Source of the DNA: Palleronia caenipelagi
GTDB taxonomy: Bacteria; Pseudomonadota; Alphaproteobacteria; Rhodobacterales; Rhodobacteraceae
Length of the DNA stretch: 64,000 nt
Direction: 5' to 3'
Assembly (NCBI RefSeq): GCF_007004065.1
Contig: NZ_VFSV01000012.1
Coordinates: forward strand, 26,933 to 90,932
In this document: one piece after another, positions 29,588 to 37,696 of the stretch
Layout: every line of letters begins with the position of its first letter
Position numbering within the stretch: the first letter of the stretch is position 1
The notes under the pieces: generated by a model
What the model was told of the DNA's origin: nothing
What the model saw: only the letters and a program-made list of their open reading frames with translations
Databases searched by the model: none
Translations under genes and position numbers: made by a program

Positions 29588-31402
29588 TCAGGCCGCTTCT
29601 TCTTCGCTAGCCTGCCTCTGCCAGAGCATCGCATAGCGTCCGCCCTGCGCCAGGAGTCCCTCGTGGGTGCCGCGCTCGGCCACCCGGCCTTCGTGCAGGA
29701 CTACGATCTCGTCGGCATCGGCGATGGTTGACAGCCGGTGGGCGATGACCACGACGCTGCGCCCCTCGCCGATCGCCCGCAGCGCGCTTTGGATGCCGCG
29801 CTCGGTCTCGCTGTCAAGCGCCGAGGTCGCCTCATCCAACAGCAGGATCGGCGGGTCCTTTAGGATCGTGCGGGCGATGCCGACGCGCTGTTTCTCACCG
29901 CCCGAGAGCTTCAGCCCGCGCTCACCGACCTGCGTGTCGTATCCATCCGGCAAGGACATGACAAACTCGTGGATCTGCGCGGCTTGGGCGGCGGCTTCGA
30001 TCTCTGTTCGGGTCGCGTCGGGGCGGCCATAGGAAATGTTGTAGAGGATCGTGTCGTTGAACAGCACCGTGTCCTGCGGCACCACGCCGATGGCGTTGTG
30101 CAGGCTGTCCTGAGTCACCTCGCGCAGGTCCTGCCCGTCGATGCGCACCGCGCCGCCGGTCACGTCGTAGAACCGGAAGAGCAGCCGCCCGATGGTGCTT
30201 TTCCCTGCACCAGAAGCCCCCACCAGCGCCAGAGTGCGTCCCGGTGGCACGGCGAAGGACACGCCTTGCAAGACCTCCCGATCCGGACCGTAACCAAAGC
30301 GAACGTCATCGAACACCACTTCGCCCGCCGGGACCTCCAGCCTGGTCGCGTCCGGCGCGTCGCGCACATCGGCGGGCTGCTCGAGCAGACCGAACATCTG
30401 TCCCATATCCACCAGCGCCTGCCGGATCTCCCGATAAACAGTGCCAAGGAAGTTCAGCGGCACGGTGATCTGGATCATGTAGGCGTTGACCATGACGAAA
30501 TCGCCGGTGGTGAGTTCGCCAGCCTGCACGCCCATCGCCGCCATCACCATGACCGAGACGAGGCCTGCGGTGATAATCAGGGACTGGCCGAAATTCAGCG
30601 CGGCCAGTGAGTAGCTGGTCCGGAGTGCCGCATCCACGTAGCGCTCCATGGCGCCGTCATAGCGATCGGCCTCCCGGCGTTCGGCGCCGAAATATTTGAC
30701 CGTCTCGAAATTCAGCAGGCTGTCCACGGCCTTCTGCGCAGCATCATTATCCGCGTCATTCATCTTGCGCCGGATGCGGACCCGCCATTCGGTGACCCGG
30801 AAGGTAAAGGCCACATAAGCTAGGATCGTCAGCGCCACGACCGCCAGATAGCGCCAGTCGAACAGCACCGCGAGGACCACACCCACAAGGACGAGTTCCA
30901 GCGCCAAAGGGCCGATGGAGAACAGCAGGAATCGCAGGAGGAACTCCACGCCCTTGATCCCGCGCTCCATGATCCTTTGCAGCGAGCCGGTGCGGCGCTG
31001 GATGTGATAGCTGAGCGAAAGTGCATGGATGTGTTGGAACGTCGAGAGCGCGAGCTTGCGCAAAGCCCGCTGCCCGACCTTCGCAAAGATCGCATCCCGG
31101 AGCTGCTGCATCCCCACGCCCAAGGCGCGCGTCACCCCATAGGCGATCGTCAGACCGACCGCTCCGGCCCCCAGCGCCCATGCGGGGCTGACCCCCTCGC
31201 CCGCCAGCGAATCCACAGCAGCCTTGTAGAAAAACGGCGTGCCGACGGCGATCACCTTGGCCAGCAGAAGCGCCAGCATAGAGAACACGACGCGGCGGCG
31301 CACCCAGGACTCTTCGCGCGGCCAAAGATAGGGGAGCACCCGCAGGATGACGCCAAGCCCCTGCGCCTCGGCGTCGGGGCGGCTTGCGGTCTCTGAATTC
31401 AT
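29588..31402 (-). CDS. Atm1/HMT1-type ABC transporter (fused permease and ATPase)
   Basis: The 604-residue half-transporter has six helices (about residues 40-320), then an ATPase with Walker A GASGAGKST, signature LSGGEKQR and Walker B ILLLDEATSALD. The segment LNFLGTVYREIRQALVDM between the last helix and the ATPase, and NFETVKYFGAE in the coupling region, are typical of the Atm1 family, whose bacterial and mitochondrial members export glutathione-linked sulfur or metal compounds from the cytoplasm. It would work as a homodimer in the inner membrane. It follows the LysM gene on the same strand by 22 bp. Confidence 0.9.
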   Translation of the reverse strand: MNSETASRPDAEAQGLGVILRVLPYLWPREESWVRRRVVFSMLALLLAKVIAVGTPFFYKAAVDSLAGEGVSPAWALGAGAVGLTIAYGVTRALGVGMQQLRDAIFAKVGQRALRKLALSTFQHIHALSLSYHIQRRTGSLQRIMERGIKGVEFLLRFLLFSIGPLALELVLVGVVLAVLFDWRYLAVVALTILAYVAFTFRVTEWRVRIRRKMNDADNDAAQKAVDSLLNFETVKYFGAERREADRYDGAMERYVDAALRTSYSLAALNFGQSLIITAGLVSVMVMAAMGVQAGELTTGDFVMVNAYMIQITVPLNFLGTVYREIRQALVDMGQMFGLLEQPADVRDAPDATRLEVPAGEVVFDDVRFGYGPDREVLQGVSFAVPPGRTLALVGASGAGKSTIGRLLFRFYDVTGGAVRIDGQDLREVTQDSLHNAIGVVPQDTVLFNDTILYNISYGRPDATRTEIEAAAQAAQIHEFVMSLPDGYDTQVGERGLKLSGGEKQRVGIARTILKDPPILLLDEATSALDSETERGIQSALRAIGEGRSVVVIAHRLSTIADADEIVVLHEGRVAERGTHEGLLAQGGRYAMLWQRQASEEEAA

Positions 31403-31424
31403 GCGCTTCCTTCCGGCTCGGCGG

Positions 31425-32399
31425 TCATTCTGGCAGCGTGAGCACCTGTCCCGGATAGATCAGGTCAGGATCGATGATCCGGTCACTGTTCGCCTCGAAT
31501 ACGCGGACATAGTTGACCCCGTCTCCATAACGTTCTTCGGAGATCACCCACAAGCTGTAACCGGGCTGCACCACGATCTGGTCCAGATCCCCCGCCCCGG
31601 CAGCGAGCTCCGCAAGGAGATCGGGGCTTTCTGGTCGGAAGGGGGTTTCGGCACGGCTGACGACCGAACCGTCCTCGTCCAGCTCATCCACCCGCAAGGT
31701 GTAGGGCCGTGGCGTCAGCTCGGGCAGATCCAGCCGCCATTGTCCGTCCGCCTCCGTGCGGGCCAGTCCCACCGGTTCGTTATCCAGATAGATCCGCACG
31801 GGTGTTTCAGCCGGCGCACGTCCGCCCAGAACAGGCGTGCCATCCTGAGCATAACTCACGGTATCAATGGAGAGATCCTCGATTTCCGGACTCTGGGACA
31901 AAACTTCGAGGCGCCCGCCTTCGGATGCCAGCACGCGAGGACTCGCGGGCAGATCTGGGGTCGTGCCAATCGTCGTCGTGTCGGGAGCGCGAACGGCCAC
32001 AGGGGTCGGCCCGACAACAAAGCGACGCTCTGCCTCGCGCACTGTGCCGTCCTTTTCGACGACCCGCAGAGACAGGACGCTGGATGCAGCACGCTCGGGA
32101 AGCGTCAGAAAGCTGACAAACCCCCCATCCGCCTCAGCCTCGACCTCTGCGAGCGGCCTGTCATCCAGCAGCACGGTGACCCGATCCCCCGGCAGCGCCC
32201 GCCCGGACAAGAGCGTGGTCCCGTCGGGCTCGATCCGCAACACGTCGAGTTGAGGCAGATCCATGGCGGGATCGTCCGGTAGGGCCGCCTGCTCGGTCTG
32301 GGGGGCAGGTATAACCGGCGGTGCCTCTGGCGGATCCGCGCGCCGGATCAGGTGAGTGACCACCAGAGCCAGCATCAGCAGCCAGAAAAATCCGCGCAT
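31425..32399 (-). CDS. Membrane-anchored LysM-domain protein
   Basis: The 324-residue product has an N-terminal hydrophobic anchor (RGFFWLLMLALVVTHLI), a Pro/Ala/Glu linker, two or three Ig-like beta-repeats (LSGRALPGDRVTVLLDDRPL and LGGRAPAETPVRIYLDNEP are clearly related), and a C-terminal LysM domain (PGYSLWVISEERYGDGVNYVRVF to YPGQVLTLP). LysM binds peptidoglycan glycan chains, so it should sit in the periplasm facing the wall. I recall similar proteins as common in Rhodobacterales. It precedes the ABC exporter by 22 bp and is divergent from the LOG gene. Confidence 0.88.
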   Translation of the reverse strand: MRGFFWLLMLALVVTHLIRRADPPEAPPVIPAPQTEQAALPDDPAMDLPQLDVLRIEPDGTTLLSGRALPGDRVTVLLDDRPLAEVEAEADGGFVSFLTLPERAASSVLSLRVVEKDGTVREAERRFVVGPTPVAVRAPDTTTIGTTPDLPASPRVLASEGGRLEVLSQSPEIEDLSIDTVSYAQDGTPVLGGRAPAETPVRIYLDNEPVGLARTEADGQWRLDLPELTPRPYTLRVDELDEDGSVVSRAETPFRPESPDLLAELAAGAGDLDQIVVQPGYSLWVISEERYGDGVNYVRVFEANSDRIIDPDLIYPGQVLTLPE

Positions 32400-32499
32400 T
32401 GCGCTCCTTTCCGGATCTTTGAACCGTCCTCACCAAAGGTTGTCCCTAGGGTGGACTGTCCTTAATCAGGGTTCAAGTCCGGTAAAGGAATGCGAGAGT

Positions 32500-33066
32500 A
32501 TGAGCACAGATTTACAACAGATTGTTTCAGTTTGTGTCTATTGCGGCGCACGGGACGGGGGGGCGCCCACCTACGCCGCCGCCGCCGAAGCGCTGGGCGC
32601 GGGTCTGGCCACGCGTGGCATGCGGCTCGTTTATGGCGCTGGTGATGTGGGCCTCATGGGCCGCGTGGCGCGCAGCTGTCAGGCCGCGGGCGGAGAGACC
32701 TTCGGCGTCATCCCCACCCATCTGCTTCAGGCCGAGGTCGGCAAGCGCGATCTTTCGCGTCTGGTGATCACCGAGACCATGCATGAGCGCAAGAAGGTCA
32801 TGCTGATGAATGCCGATGCGGTGGTGGTGCTGCCGGGCGGCGCGGGATCCCTGGATGAGTTCTTCGAGGTGCTCACCTGGCGCCAGCTTGGGCTGCACGA
32901 CAAGCCGATCCTGCTGCTGAACGTCGGTGGCTACTGGGACCCGCTGGTTGGGCTGGTGGAACATGTGGTGGCCCAGGGCTTTGCCGAGCCGTCCCTGCGC
33001 GATTTCATCGAGGTTGTACCCGACGCTGCGGCTGCGCTGGAACGGCTTGGAGCGTTGCAGGGCTAA
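32500..33066 (+). CDS. LOG family / TIGR00730 Rossmann-fold protein
   Basis: The 188-residue product has the LOG signature PGGAGSLDEFFE (near residues 111-122) and the nucleotide-binding opening VCVYCGARDGG. LOG proteins hydrolyse nucleoside 5'-monophosphates, classically releasing free cytokinin bases; in bacteria many act on AMP or have unclear roles. The ATG at 32500 gives MSTDLQQIVSVCVYCG, and AAAGGA lies upstream. The 3' end overlaps the stop of the convergent rarD gene by 4 bp. Confidence 0.9.
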   Translation: MSTDLQQIVSVCVYCGARDGGAPTYAAAAEALGAGLATRGMRLVYGAGDVGLMGRVARSCQAAGGETFGVIPTHLLQAEVGKRDLSRLVITETMHERKKVMLMNADAVVVLPGGAGSLDEFFEVLTWRQLGLHDKPILLLNVGGYWDPLVGLVEHVVAQGFAEPSLRDFIEVVPDAAAALERLGALQG

Positions 33067-33953
33067 GCGCTCTTTCGGGCCGCGCCCAGCGAATAGACTC
33101 CAAGTGCGGTCCAGATTATCGCGAAGGTGATGGCGTGGAGCATCGAGAAAGCCTCACCAAAAATCACAACGCCACAAAGGAATTGCAGCGTGGGGTTGAG
33201 GTACTGGATGAGCCCAACGGTTGCCATGGGCAGAGCTTTTGCCGCGCGGCTGAAGAGCATGAGCGGAATCGCTGTCATCGGGCCAGCGGCCATGAGGCCG
33301 AACGCGGTCCAGCCCTGAAACCCACCGAGACCGGGCGTGGCAAAGACCAGCCAGCCCAAAGCCAAAGGCGCGAGGATCAGGACTTCGGCCGCAACGGAGA
33401 CAAGCGGACCTGTCCCGAGGAGCCGCTTGACCACACCGTAGGTTCCGAAGGTCAGCGCGAGGACGAGCGCGATGGTCGGCATCTCGCCGAGGCCAACGAT
33501 CAGGATTACGACGCCTGCCGTTGCCAGAGCGACCGCGAATTTGCGCCGGAAATTCAGGCGCTCCTGAAAAATCGCGGCGCCCATGGCGACCGAGACGAGT
33601 GGGAAGATGTAGTAGCCGAGGCTCGACTGGACGACCTCGCCCGCCTGCACCGCATAGATGAACATGCCCCAGTTCACTGTGATAAGAGCGGCCGCCGCGA
33701 GGATCAGAGCGAGGTTACGGCGCGAACGGCCAATCAGCGCCACGATTTCGCCCCGCCGTCCCTGCCCCCAGAGGATCAGAACAAACAGCAGGAGCGACCA
33801 GAGTGTGCGGTGCGCCAGGATCTCTACGGGCGGGACGTGCGAGAGGGCCTTGTAAAAGAGCGGCGACAGTCCCCAGACCACACAGGCGGCGACCATGGAC
33901 CAGACACCAGCGCGGGCCGAGACCGGCGCATCGTCACGGGTGTTCTGTTTCAC
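33063..33953 (-). CDS. rarD: EamA/RarD family transporter
   Basis: The 296-residue product has ten hydrophobic helices in the drug/metabolite transporter arrangement. The block WGLSPLFYKALSHVPPVEIL and GYYIFPLVSVAMGA are typical of RarD. I prefer the GTG at 33953, preceded by AAGGTGG and giving the usual length of 296; an ATG 39 bp upstream has no ribosome site. The substrate of RarD proteins is unknown, despite their name (chloramphenicol sensitivity). It is convergent with LOG and divergent from trpG. Confidence 0.9.
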   Translation of the reverse strand: MKQNTRDDAPVSARAGVWSMVAACVVWGLSPLFYKALSHVPPVEILAHRTLWSLLLFVLILWGQGRRGEIVALIGRSRRNLALILAAAALITVNWGMFIYAVQAGEVVQSSLGYYIFPLVSVAMGAAIFQERLNFRRKFAVALATAGVVILIVGLGEMPTIALVLALTFGTYGVVKRLLGTGPLVSVAAEVLILAPLALGWLVFATPGLGGFQGWTAFGLMAAGPMTAIPLMLFSRAAKALPMATVGLIQYLNPTLQFLCGVVIFGEAFSMLHAITFAIIWTALGVYSLGAARKSA

Positions 33954-34048
33954 GCTCTGCCCACCTTGACGCTGCCCCTCGCTGTCTCGCATCTATACGG
34001 CAATCTGGCGGCTTCCAAGTCGCCGCGTTGATCCGGAAAGGGGCTTTC

Positions 34049-34630
34049 TTGCTACTCTTCATCGACAATTATGACAGCTTCACCTGGAACCTCGTCCATT
34101 ATGTCGGCGAGCTCGGGGCCGAGGTGCAGGTGCATCGCAATGACCGCATCACGGTGGAGGAGGCGTTGGCCCTGAACCCGTCGGCGATCATGCTGTCGCC
34201 CGGTCCCTGTGACCCGGACAAAGCAGGGATCTGTCTCGCTCTCGTCTCGGCTGCGGCGGAGGCGCGGATCCCGCTGCTCGGTGTCTGCCTCGGCCATCAG
34301 GCCATCGGGCAGGCGTTTGGCGGCAAAGTCATCCGCCACAGCGAGATCGTCCACGGCAAGGCCGGGATCATCCATCACGAGGGAGACAGCGTCTTTGCCG
34401 GGTTGCCCTCACCTCTCTCGGCCACGCGCTATCATTCGCTGGTGGTCGAACGGGCCACCCTGCCCGACAGCCTTCGGGTCACTGCTGAACTCAAAGACGG
34501 AACGATCATGGGCCTCGCCCATCGGGATCTGCCCATCCATGGCGTCCAGTTTCACCCAGAGTCGATCCGCTCCGAGCACGGGCATGCGATGCTGAAGACG
34601 TTCCTCGATATGGCAAAGGAGCCCGCATGA
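34049..34630 (+). CDS. trpG: Anthranilate synthase component II (glutamine amidotransferase)
   Basis: TrpG supplies ammonia from glutamine to TrpE for anthranilate synthesis. The 193-residue class I amidotransferase has the catalytic triad Cys80 (GVCLGHQ), His169 and Glu171 (FHPES). The start is a TTG at 34049 (giving [18 protein letters not shown]); no ATG or GTG in frame lies nearby, and GGAAAGGGG precedes it. The stop overlaps the trpD start by 4 bp (ATGA). No trpE is visible in the window. TrpG can also serve as PabA in folate synthesis. Confidence 0.95.
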   Translation: MLLFIDNYDSFTWNLVHYVGELGAEVQVHRNDRITVEEALALNPSAIMLSPGPCDPDKAGICLALVSAAAEARIPLLGVCLGHQAIGQAFGGKVIRHSEIVHGKAGIIHHEGDSVFAGLPSPLSATRYHSLVVERATLPDSLRVTAELKDGTIMGLAHRDLPIHGVQFHPESIRSEHGHAMLKTFLDMAKEPA

Positions 34631-35649
34631 GCGATCCGATGAAGCCGCTGATCGCCACCGCGGTCGACCGCCCTCTGACAGCCGAAGAGGCGCGCACGGC
34701 CTTCGATCTGCTCTTCGACGGCGAGGCCACCCCGAGCCAGATGGGCGGGTTTCTGATGACCCTGCGGGTGCGGGGCGAGGCGGTGACCGAATACGCCGCC
34801 GCCGCCGCCGCAATGCGCGCCCGCGCCAGACCGGTGCGCGCGCCCGAAGGTGCAATGGATATCGTCGGAACCGGCGGCGACGGCAAAGGTACGCTGAACA
34901 TCTCGACCGCGACCGCCTTCGTGGTGGCAGGCGCCGGGGTGCCGGTGGCGAAACACGGCAACCGCAATCTCAGCTCGAAATCCGGCGCGGCAGATGTGAT
35001 CAGCCAGCAGGGCATTGACGTGATGGTCGGGCCGGATGTGGTGGAGCGGGCGCTGAACGAGGTCGGCATCGGCTTTATGATGGCGCCCATGCATCACCCG
35101 GCGATCGCCAACGTCATGCCAACGCGGATCGAACTCGGAACGCGGACGATTTTCAACATCCTCGGGCCGCTTACCAACCCCGCCGGGGTCAAGCGCCAGC
35201 TCACCGGGGCTTTCTCACCGGATGTGATTGTACCTATGGCGGAAACGCTGGGTCAGCTAGGCTCCGAGGTGGCGTGGATCGTTCATGGTGGCGACGGCAC
35301 CGATGAGCTTGCCATTTCGGATCCGTCGCAGGTCGCGGTGCTGGAGAACGGTCAGGTGACGACGCGAGAGGTCGCCCCCGAGGATGCCGGTCTGCCGCAG
35401 CACCCGTTCGAAGAGATTCTTGGCGGCTCTCCCGAAGAGAATGGCCGTGCGTTCCGGGCGCTGCTCGCGGGCGAGGCCTCGGCCTATCGTGACGCGGTGC
35501 TGCTGAACTCTGCCGCCGCGCTTCTGATCGCGGGCAAGGTCAGCGACCTGAAGGACGGTGCGAAACTGGCCGCTGAGAGCATCGACAGCGGTGCGGCGAA
35601 GTCCAAGGTCGAAGGTCTGGCCAAGGTCTCCCCGCTGGCCTCGACCTGA
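34627..35649 (+). CDS. trpD: Anthranilate phosphoribosyltransferase
   Basis: TrpD transfers a phosphoribosyl group from PRPP to anthranilate, the second step of tryptophan synthesis. The 340-residue product has the PRPP-binding motif [14 protein letters not shown], then [16 protein letters not shown] and the usual helical N-terminal domain. It is translationally coupled to trpG. The usual third partner trpC does not follow; the next gene encodes a DUF4399 protein. Confidence 0.96.
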   Translation: MSDPMKPLIATAVDRPLTAEEARTAFDLLFDGEATPSQMGGFLMTLRVRGEAVTEYAAAAAAMRARARPVRAPEGAMDIVGTGGDGKGTLNISTATAFVVAGAGVPVAKHGNRNLSSKSGAADVISQQGIDVMVGPDVVERALNEVGIGFMMAPMHHPAIANVMPTRIELGTRTIFNILGPLTNPAGVKRQLTGAFSPDVIVPMAETLGQLGSEVAWIVHGGDGTDELAISDPSQVAVLENGQVTTREVAPEDAGLPQHPFEEILGGSPEENGRAFRALLAGEASAYRDAVLLNSAAALLIAGKVSDLKDGAKLAAESIDSGAAKSKVEGLAKVSPLAST

Positions 35650-35715
35650 GACTGTTGCCTTCCGCGCTATCGCTCTAGTTAATTTCCCACCGGGAACAAC
35701 AACTGGAGCGATACC

Positions 35716-36150
35716 ATGCGCCATGCAGTCTTAACCGTAGCGGCCCTGTGCCTCTCGACCAGTTTCGCCTTCGCCGGCGAGACGGCGGCCCCCGCAGATG
35801 CCAAGGTACACATTATCAATCTGGAAAACGGGGCCACAGTGTCCTCGCCCGTTCTGGTCGAGTTTGGCCTGTCGGGCATGGGCGTGGCGCCTGCGGGCGT
35901 CGATGTGGAGAAAACAGGGCATCACCACCTCCTGATCGACCGCCCTCCCTTTGGCGAAGGTGCGGATGATGCCATGGATGCAGGACTGCCTTCGGACGAT
36001 CATCACAAACATTTCGGCGGCGGTCAGACGGAAACCCGGATCGAGCTCGAACCCGGCGAGCACACGCTTCAACTGGTGCTGGGAGACATGAACCATGTGC
36101 CCCATGATCCCCCGATCATGTCCGAGGTCATCACGATCACTGTGGAATGA
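35716..36150 (+). CDS. DUF4399 His-rich exported protein
   Basis: The 144-residue product begins with a Sec signal (residues 1 to about 22, ending FAFA). The mature domain has the DUF4399 pattern: GHHHLLID, DDHHKHFGGGQTE, and LGDMNHVPHDPP, giving about eleven histidines in three clusters. The spacing suggests a small metal-binding beta-sandwich in the periplasm, which is inference. The function of DUF4399 is not known to me. It is convergent with cbiM, with a long hairpin between them. Confidence 0.85.
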   Translation: MRHAVLTVAALCLSTSFAFAGETAAPADAKVHIINLENGATVSSPVLVEFGLSGMGVAPAGVDVEKTGHHHLLIDRPPFGEGADDAMDAGLPSDDHHKHFGGGQTETRIELEPGEHTLQLVLGDMNHVPHDPPIMSEVITITVE

Positions 36151-36154
36151 CGCA

Positions 36155-36186
36155 GAATGCCCGGCGCTGGGACGCGCCGGGCATTC
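36155..36186. terminator. Long hairpin between DUF4399 and cbiM
   Basis: Perfect 13-bp arms (36155-36167, 36174-36186) with a 6-nt loop. The flanks lack a clear T-tract on the plus side, but the position between convergent stops fits a shared terminator. Confidence 0.6.
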
Positions 36187-36206
36187 ATCGCAAAATAAAA
36201 CGGGTG

Positions 36207-36887
36207 TCAGTCTGCGCGGACGAGACGCGGTGTCACGAGACCACTCTTTGCGGCGCCCTTCCAACCTTTGGCAGCGCCAAGGACCAGCAGATCCACCAGC
36301 GGCTCGATCGCAACGACCAGCATGTAGGCCGCGCCGAAGCTCGACACCGCGACCACATTGGCCGCGCCGAAGCCCTGACCGTAGAAGGCCCAGAACGCGA
36401 CCCAGGCCACGACTCCACCCTGATAGGCTGCCGAGAGGGCGAGTGTCTGGCCATAACCGAGATCGGTGTAAGCTGTGCCGGGGGCGATAATCTTGCGCGC
36501 CAGCAGGCTGACCGCCCAGAGCGGCACCAGCAAGGTCGTCACGTTCATGCCGTATTGCGGCAGGTCGAGCGGGGCAAAGAACAGGCCCTGAAGGAGCAGA
36601 CCCAGCGCCAGACCAACGGAGGCCGCTCCGCCACCGAAGAGCAGGAACAGGGTCGAGCCAAGGATGAAATGCACCTCGGAAACGCCCACCGGGTAATGCG
36701 GCAACACCTGGAAGAACGCGAAGACCGCGGCCGTGGCGAGCACGGAGCGCGCCGCGAGGGCCGGCAGTGCGGTCAGGCCGCGCAGGTTTTCCAGCGCCAT
36801 TTTTGCGCTGAGCCCTGCCGCGCCCAGCGCAGTCCCGTAGCTCAGCAGAATCTTGGCGCCATTCACGACACCCGGTTCGATATGCAT
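36207..36887 (-). CDS. cbiM: Energy-coupling factor-type cobalt permease CbiM
   Basis: The 226-residue membrane protein starts MHIEPGVV; the Met-His at the very N-terminus is the metal-binding element of CbiM S-components. It has about six to seven helices, and FQVLPHYPVGVSEVHFILG carries conserved His and Glu residues. CbiM binds Co2+ for uptake, normally with CbiN, CbiQ and CbiO. None of those partners is next to it: on one side is DUF4399 on the other strand, on the other side the riboswitch and a VOC gene. The riboswitch directly upstream links it to cobalamin status. Confidence 0.86.
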   Translation of the reverse strand: MHIEPGVVNGAKILLSYGTALGAAGLSAKMALENLRGLTALPALAARSVLATAAVFAFFQVLPHYPVGVSEVHFILGSTLFLLFGGGAASVGLALGLLLQGLFFAPLDLPQYGMNVTTLLVPLWAVSLLARKIIAPGTAYTDLGYGQTLALSAAYQGGVVAWVAFWAFYGQGFGAANVVAVSSFGAAYMLVVAIEPLVDLLVLGAAKGWKGAAKSGLVTPRLVRAD

Positions 36888-36949
36888 TCAATCCTCCTTA
36901 TCCGCACCCACCGTGCGCAGGTCGTTGTTGCGGGCAGACGCCCTGTGAC

Positions 36950-37127
36950 GATGGCAGGTGTCCTGGCTCGCAGGTTATCGCCTCTCTCCCCTTCCCAGCC
37001 TTCGGCCAGTGGTTCATCGAGATCGGCACCCTGCTTACAGTTGCGGGGGCAGCCCCGGCCTTGAACCCCAAGAGGCCCGCACCGGGTTCCCTTTCTAATC
37101 CACCGGCTTACGCACGGGGAACCATCC
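36950..37127 (-). promoter_or_regulatory. Cobalamin riboswitch controlling cbiM
   Basis: On the minus strand the 5' UTR of cbiM contains the cobalamin aptamer signatures in order: a GATGGTTCCCC arm near 37127, AGAAAGGGAACCCGGTGC (about 37100), CTGCCCCCGCAACTGTAA (37050-37035), the B12-box region AACCACTGGCCGAAGGCTGG (about 37014), and the 3' arm GAGCCAGGACACCTGCC (about 36969-36953). In this class cobalamin binding reduces downstream expression. The aptamer ends about 62 bp before the cbiM start, leaving room for an expression platform that blocks the ribosome site; I did not fold it. Confidence 0.9.
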
Positions 37128-37205
37128 CGGAAACTGTCGCAGACGGACTGTCACATGTAAACTCGAAACGACAGTTATGCGCTAAACCTCCGCGGGCAGA
37201 GCCTC

Positions 37206-37619
37206 TCAACTGGCGAACACTCCGGAGAGATCGGCGAAACCCTTGATCTCGATTGGGTTTCCGGACGGGTCATAGAAAAACATCGTCCATTGCTCACCCG
37301 GCTCTCCAATGAACCGGCCCGAAGGCGGGATCACCCAGTCGATCTGCGCCGCCTCGAGGCGGTCGCGCAGTGCATCCCAGTCAGGCTTATGCAGGACGAC
37401 CCCCAGATGCGGCATGGGCACCATGTGATCGCCGACCTTCCCCGTCGCCTCGGTGCGGAACGGCTGGCCCAGATGCAGAGACAGCTGATGACCGAAGAAA
37501 TCGAAATCCACCCAAGTCTCTGTCGAGCGTCCTTCCCGGCAGCCGAGAATGTCGCCGTAGAACACGCGCGTGACGTCCAGATCGGTCACGTTGATGGCGA
37601 GGTGAAAGGGCGTGAGCAT
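37206..37619 (-). CDS. VOC family (glyoxalase/bleomycin resistance-type) protein
   Basis: The 137-residue product has two beta-alpha-beta-beta-beta repeats. Metal-type ligands are present: FHLAINVTDL near residue 5, HLGVVLHKPDW near residue 73 and FYDPSGNPIEIKGF near residue 118, the last with the family Glu. Substrate unknown. The ATG at 37619 gives the standard opening MLTPFHLAINVTDLD. It is divergent from metY, 70 bp apart, and points at cbiM. Confidence 0.85.
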   Translation of the reverse strand: MLTPFHLAINVTDLDVTRVFYGDILGCREGRSTETWVDFDFFGHQLSLHLGQPFRTEATGKVGDHMVPMPHLGVVLHKPDWDALRDRLEAAQIDWVIPPSGRFIGEPGEQWTMFFYDPSGNPIEIKGFADLSGVFAS

Positions 37620-37666
37620 GGGGCGTGATCCAATATTGTCTGTCAGGTCCGCCCGCCATAGCATCG

Positions 37667-37696
37667 CGCTCATCTGATGAGGAGAGACCATGAGCG
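37667..37696 (+). promoter_or_regulatory. Potential start-codon-sequestering hairpin of metY
   Basis: CGCTCAT at 37667-37673 is an exact complement of ATGAGCG at 37690-37696, which is the metY start and next codons. The 16-nt loop holds the ribosome site GAGGAGAG. Such a helix would hide the start codon and could provide translational control; the sequence does not match the SAM-II pattern I know. Confidence 0.4.
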
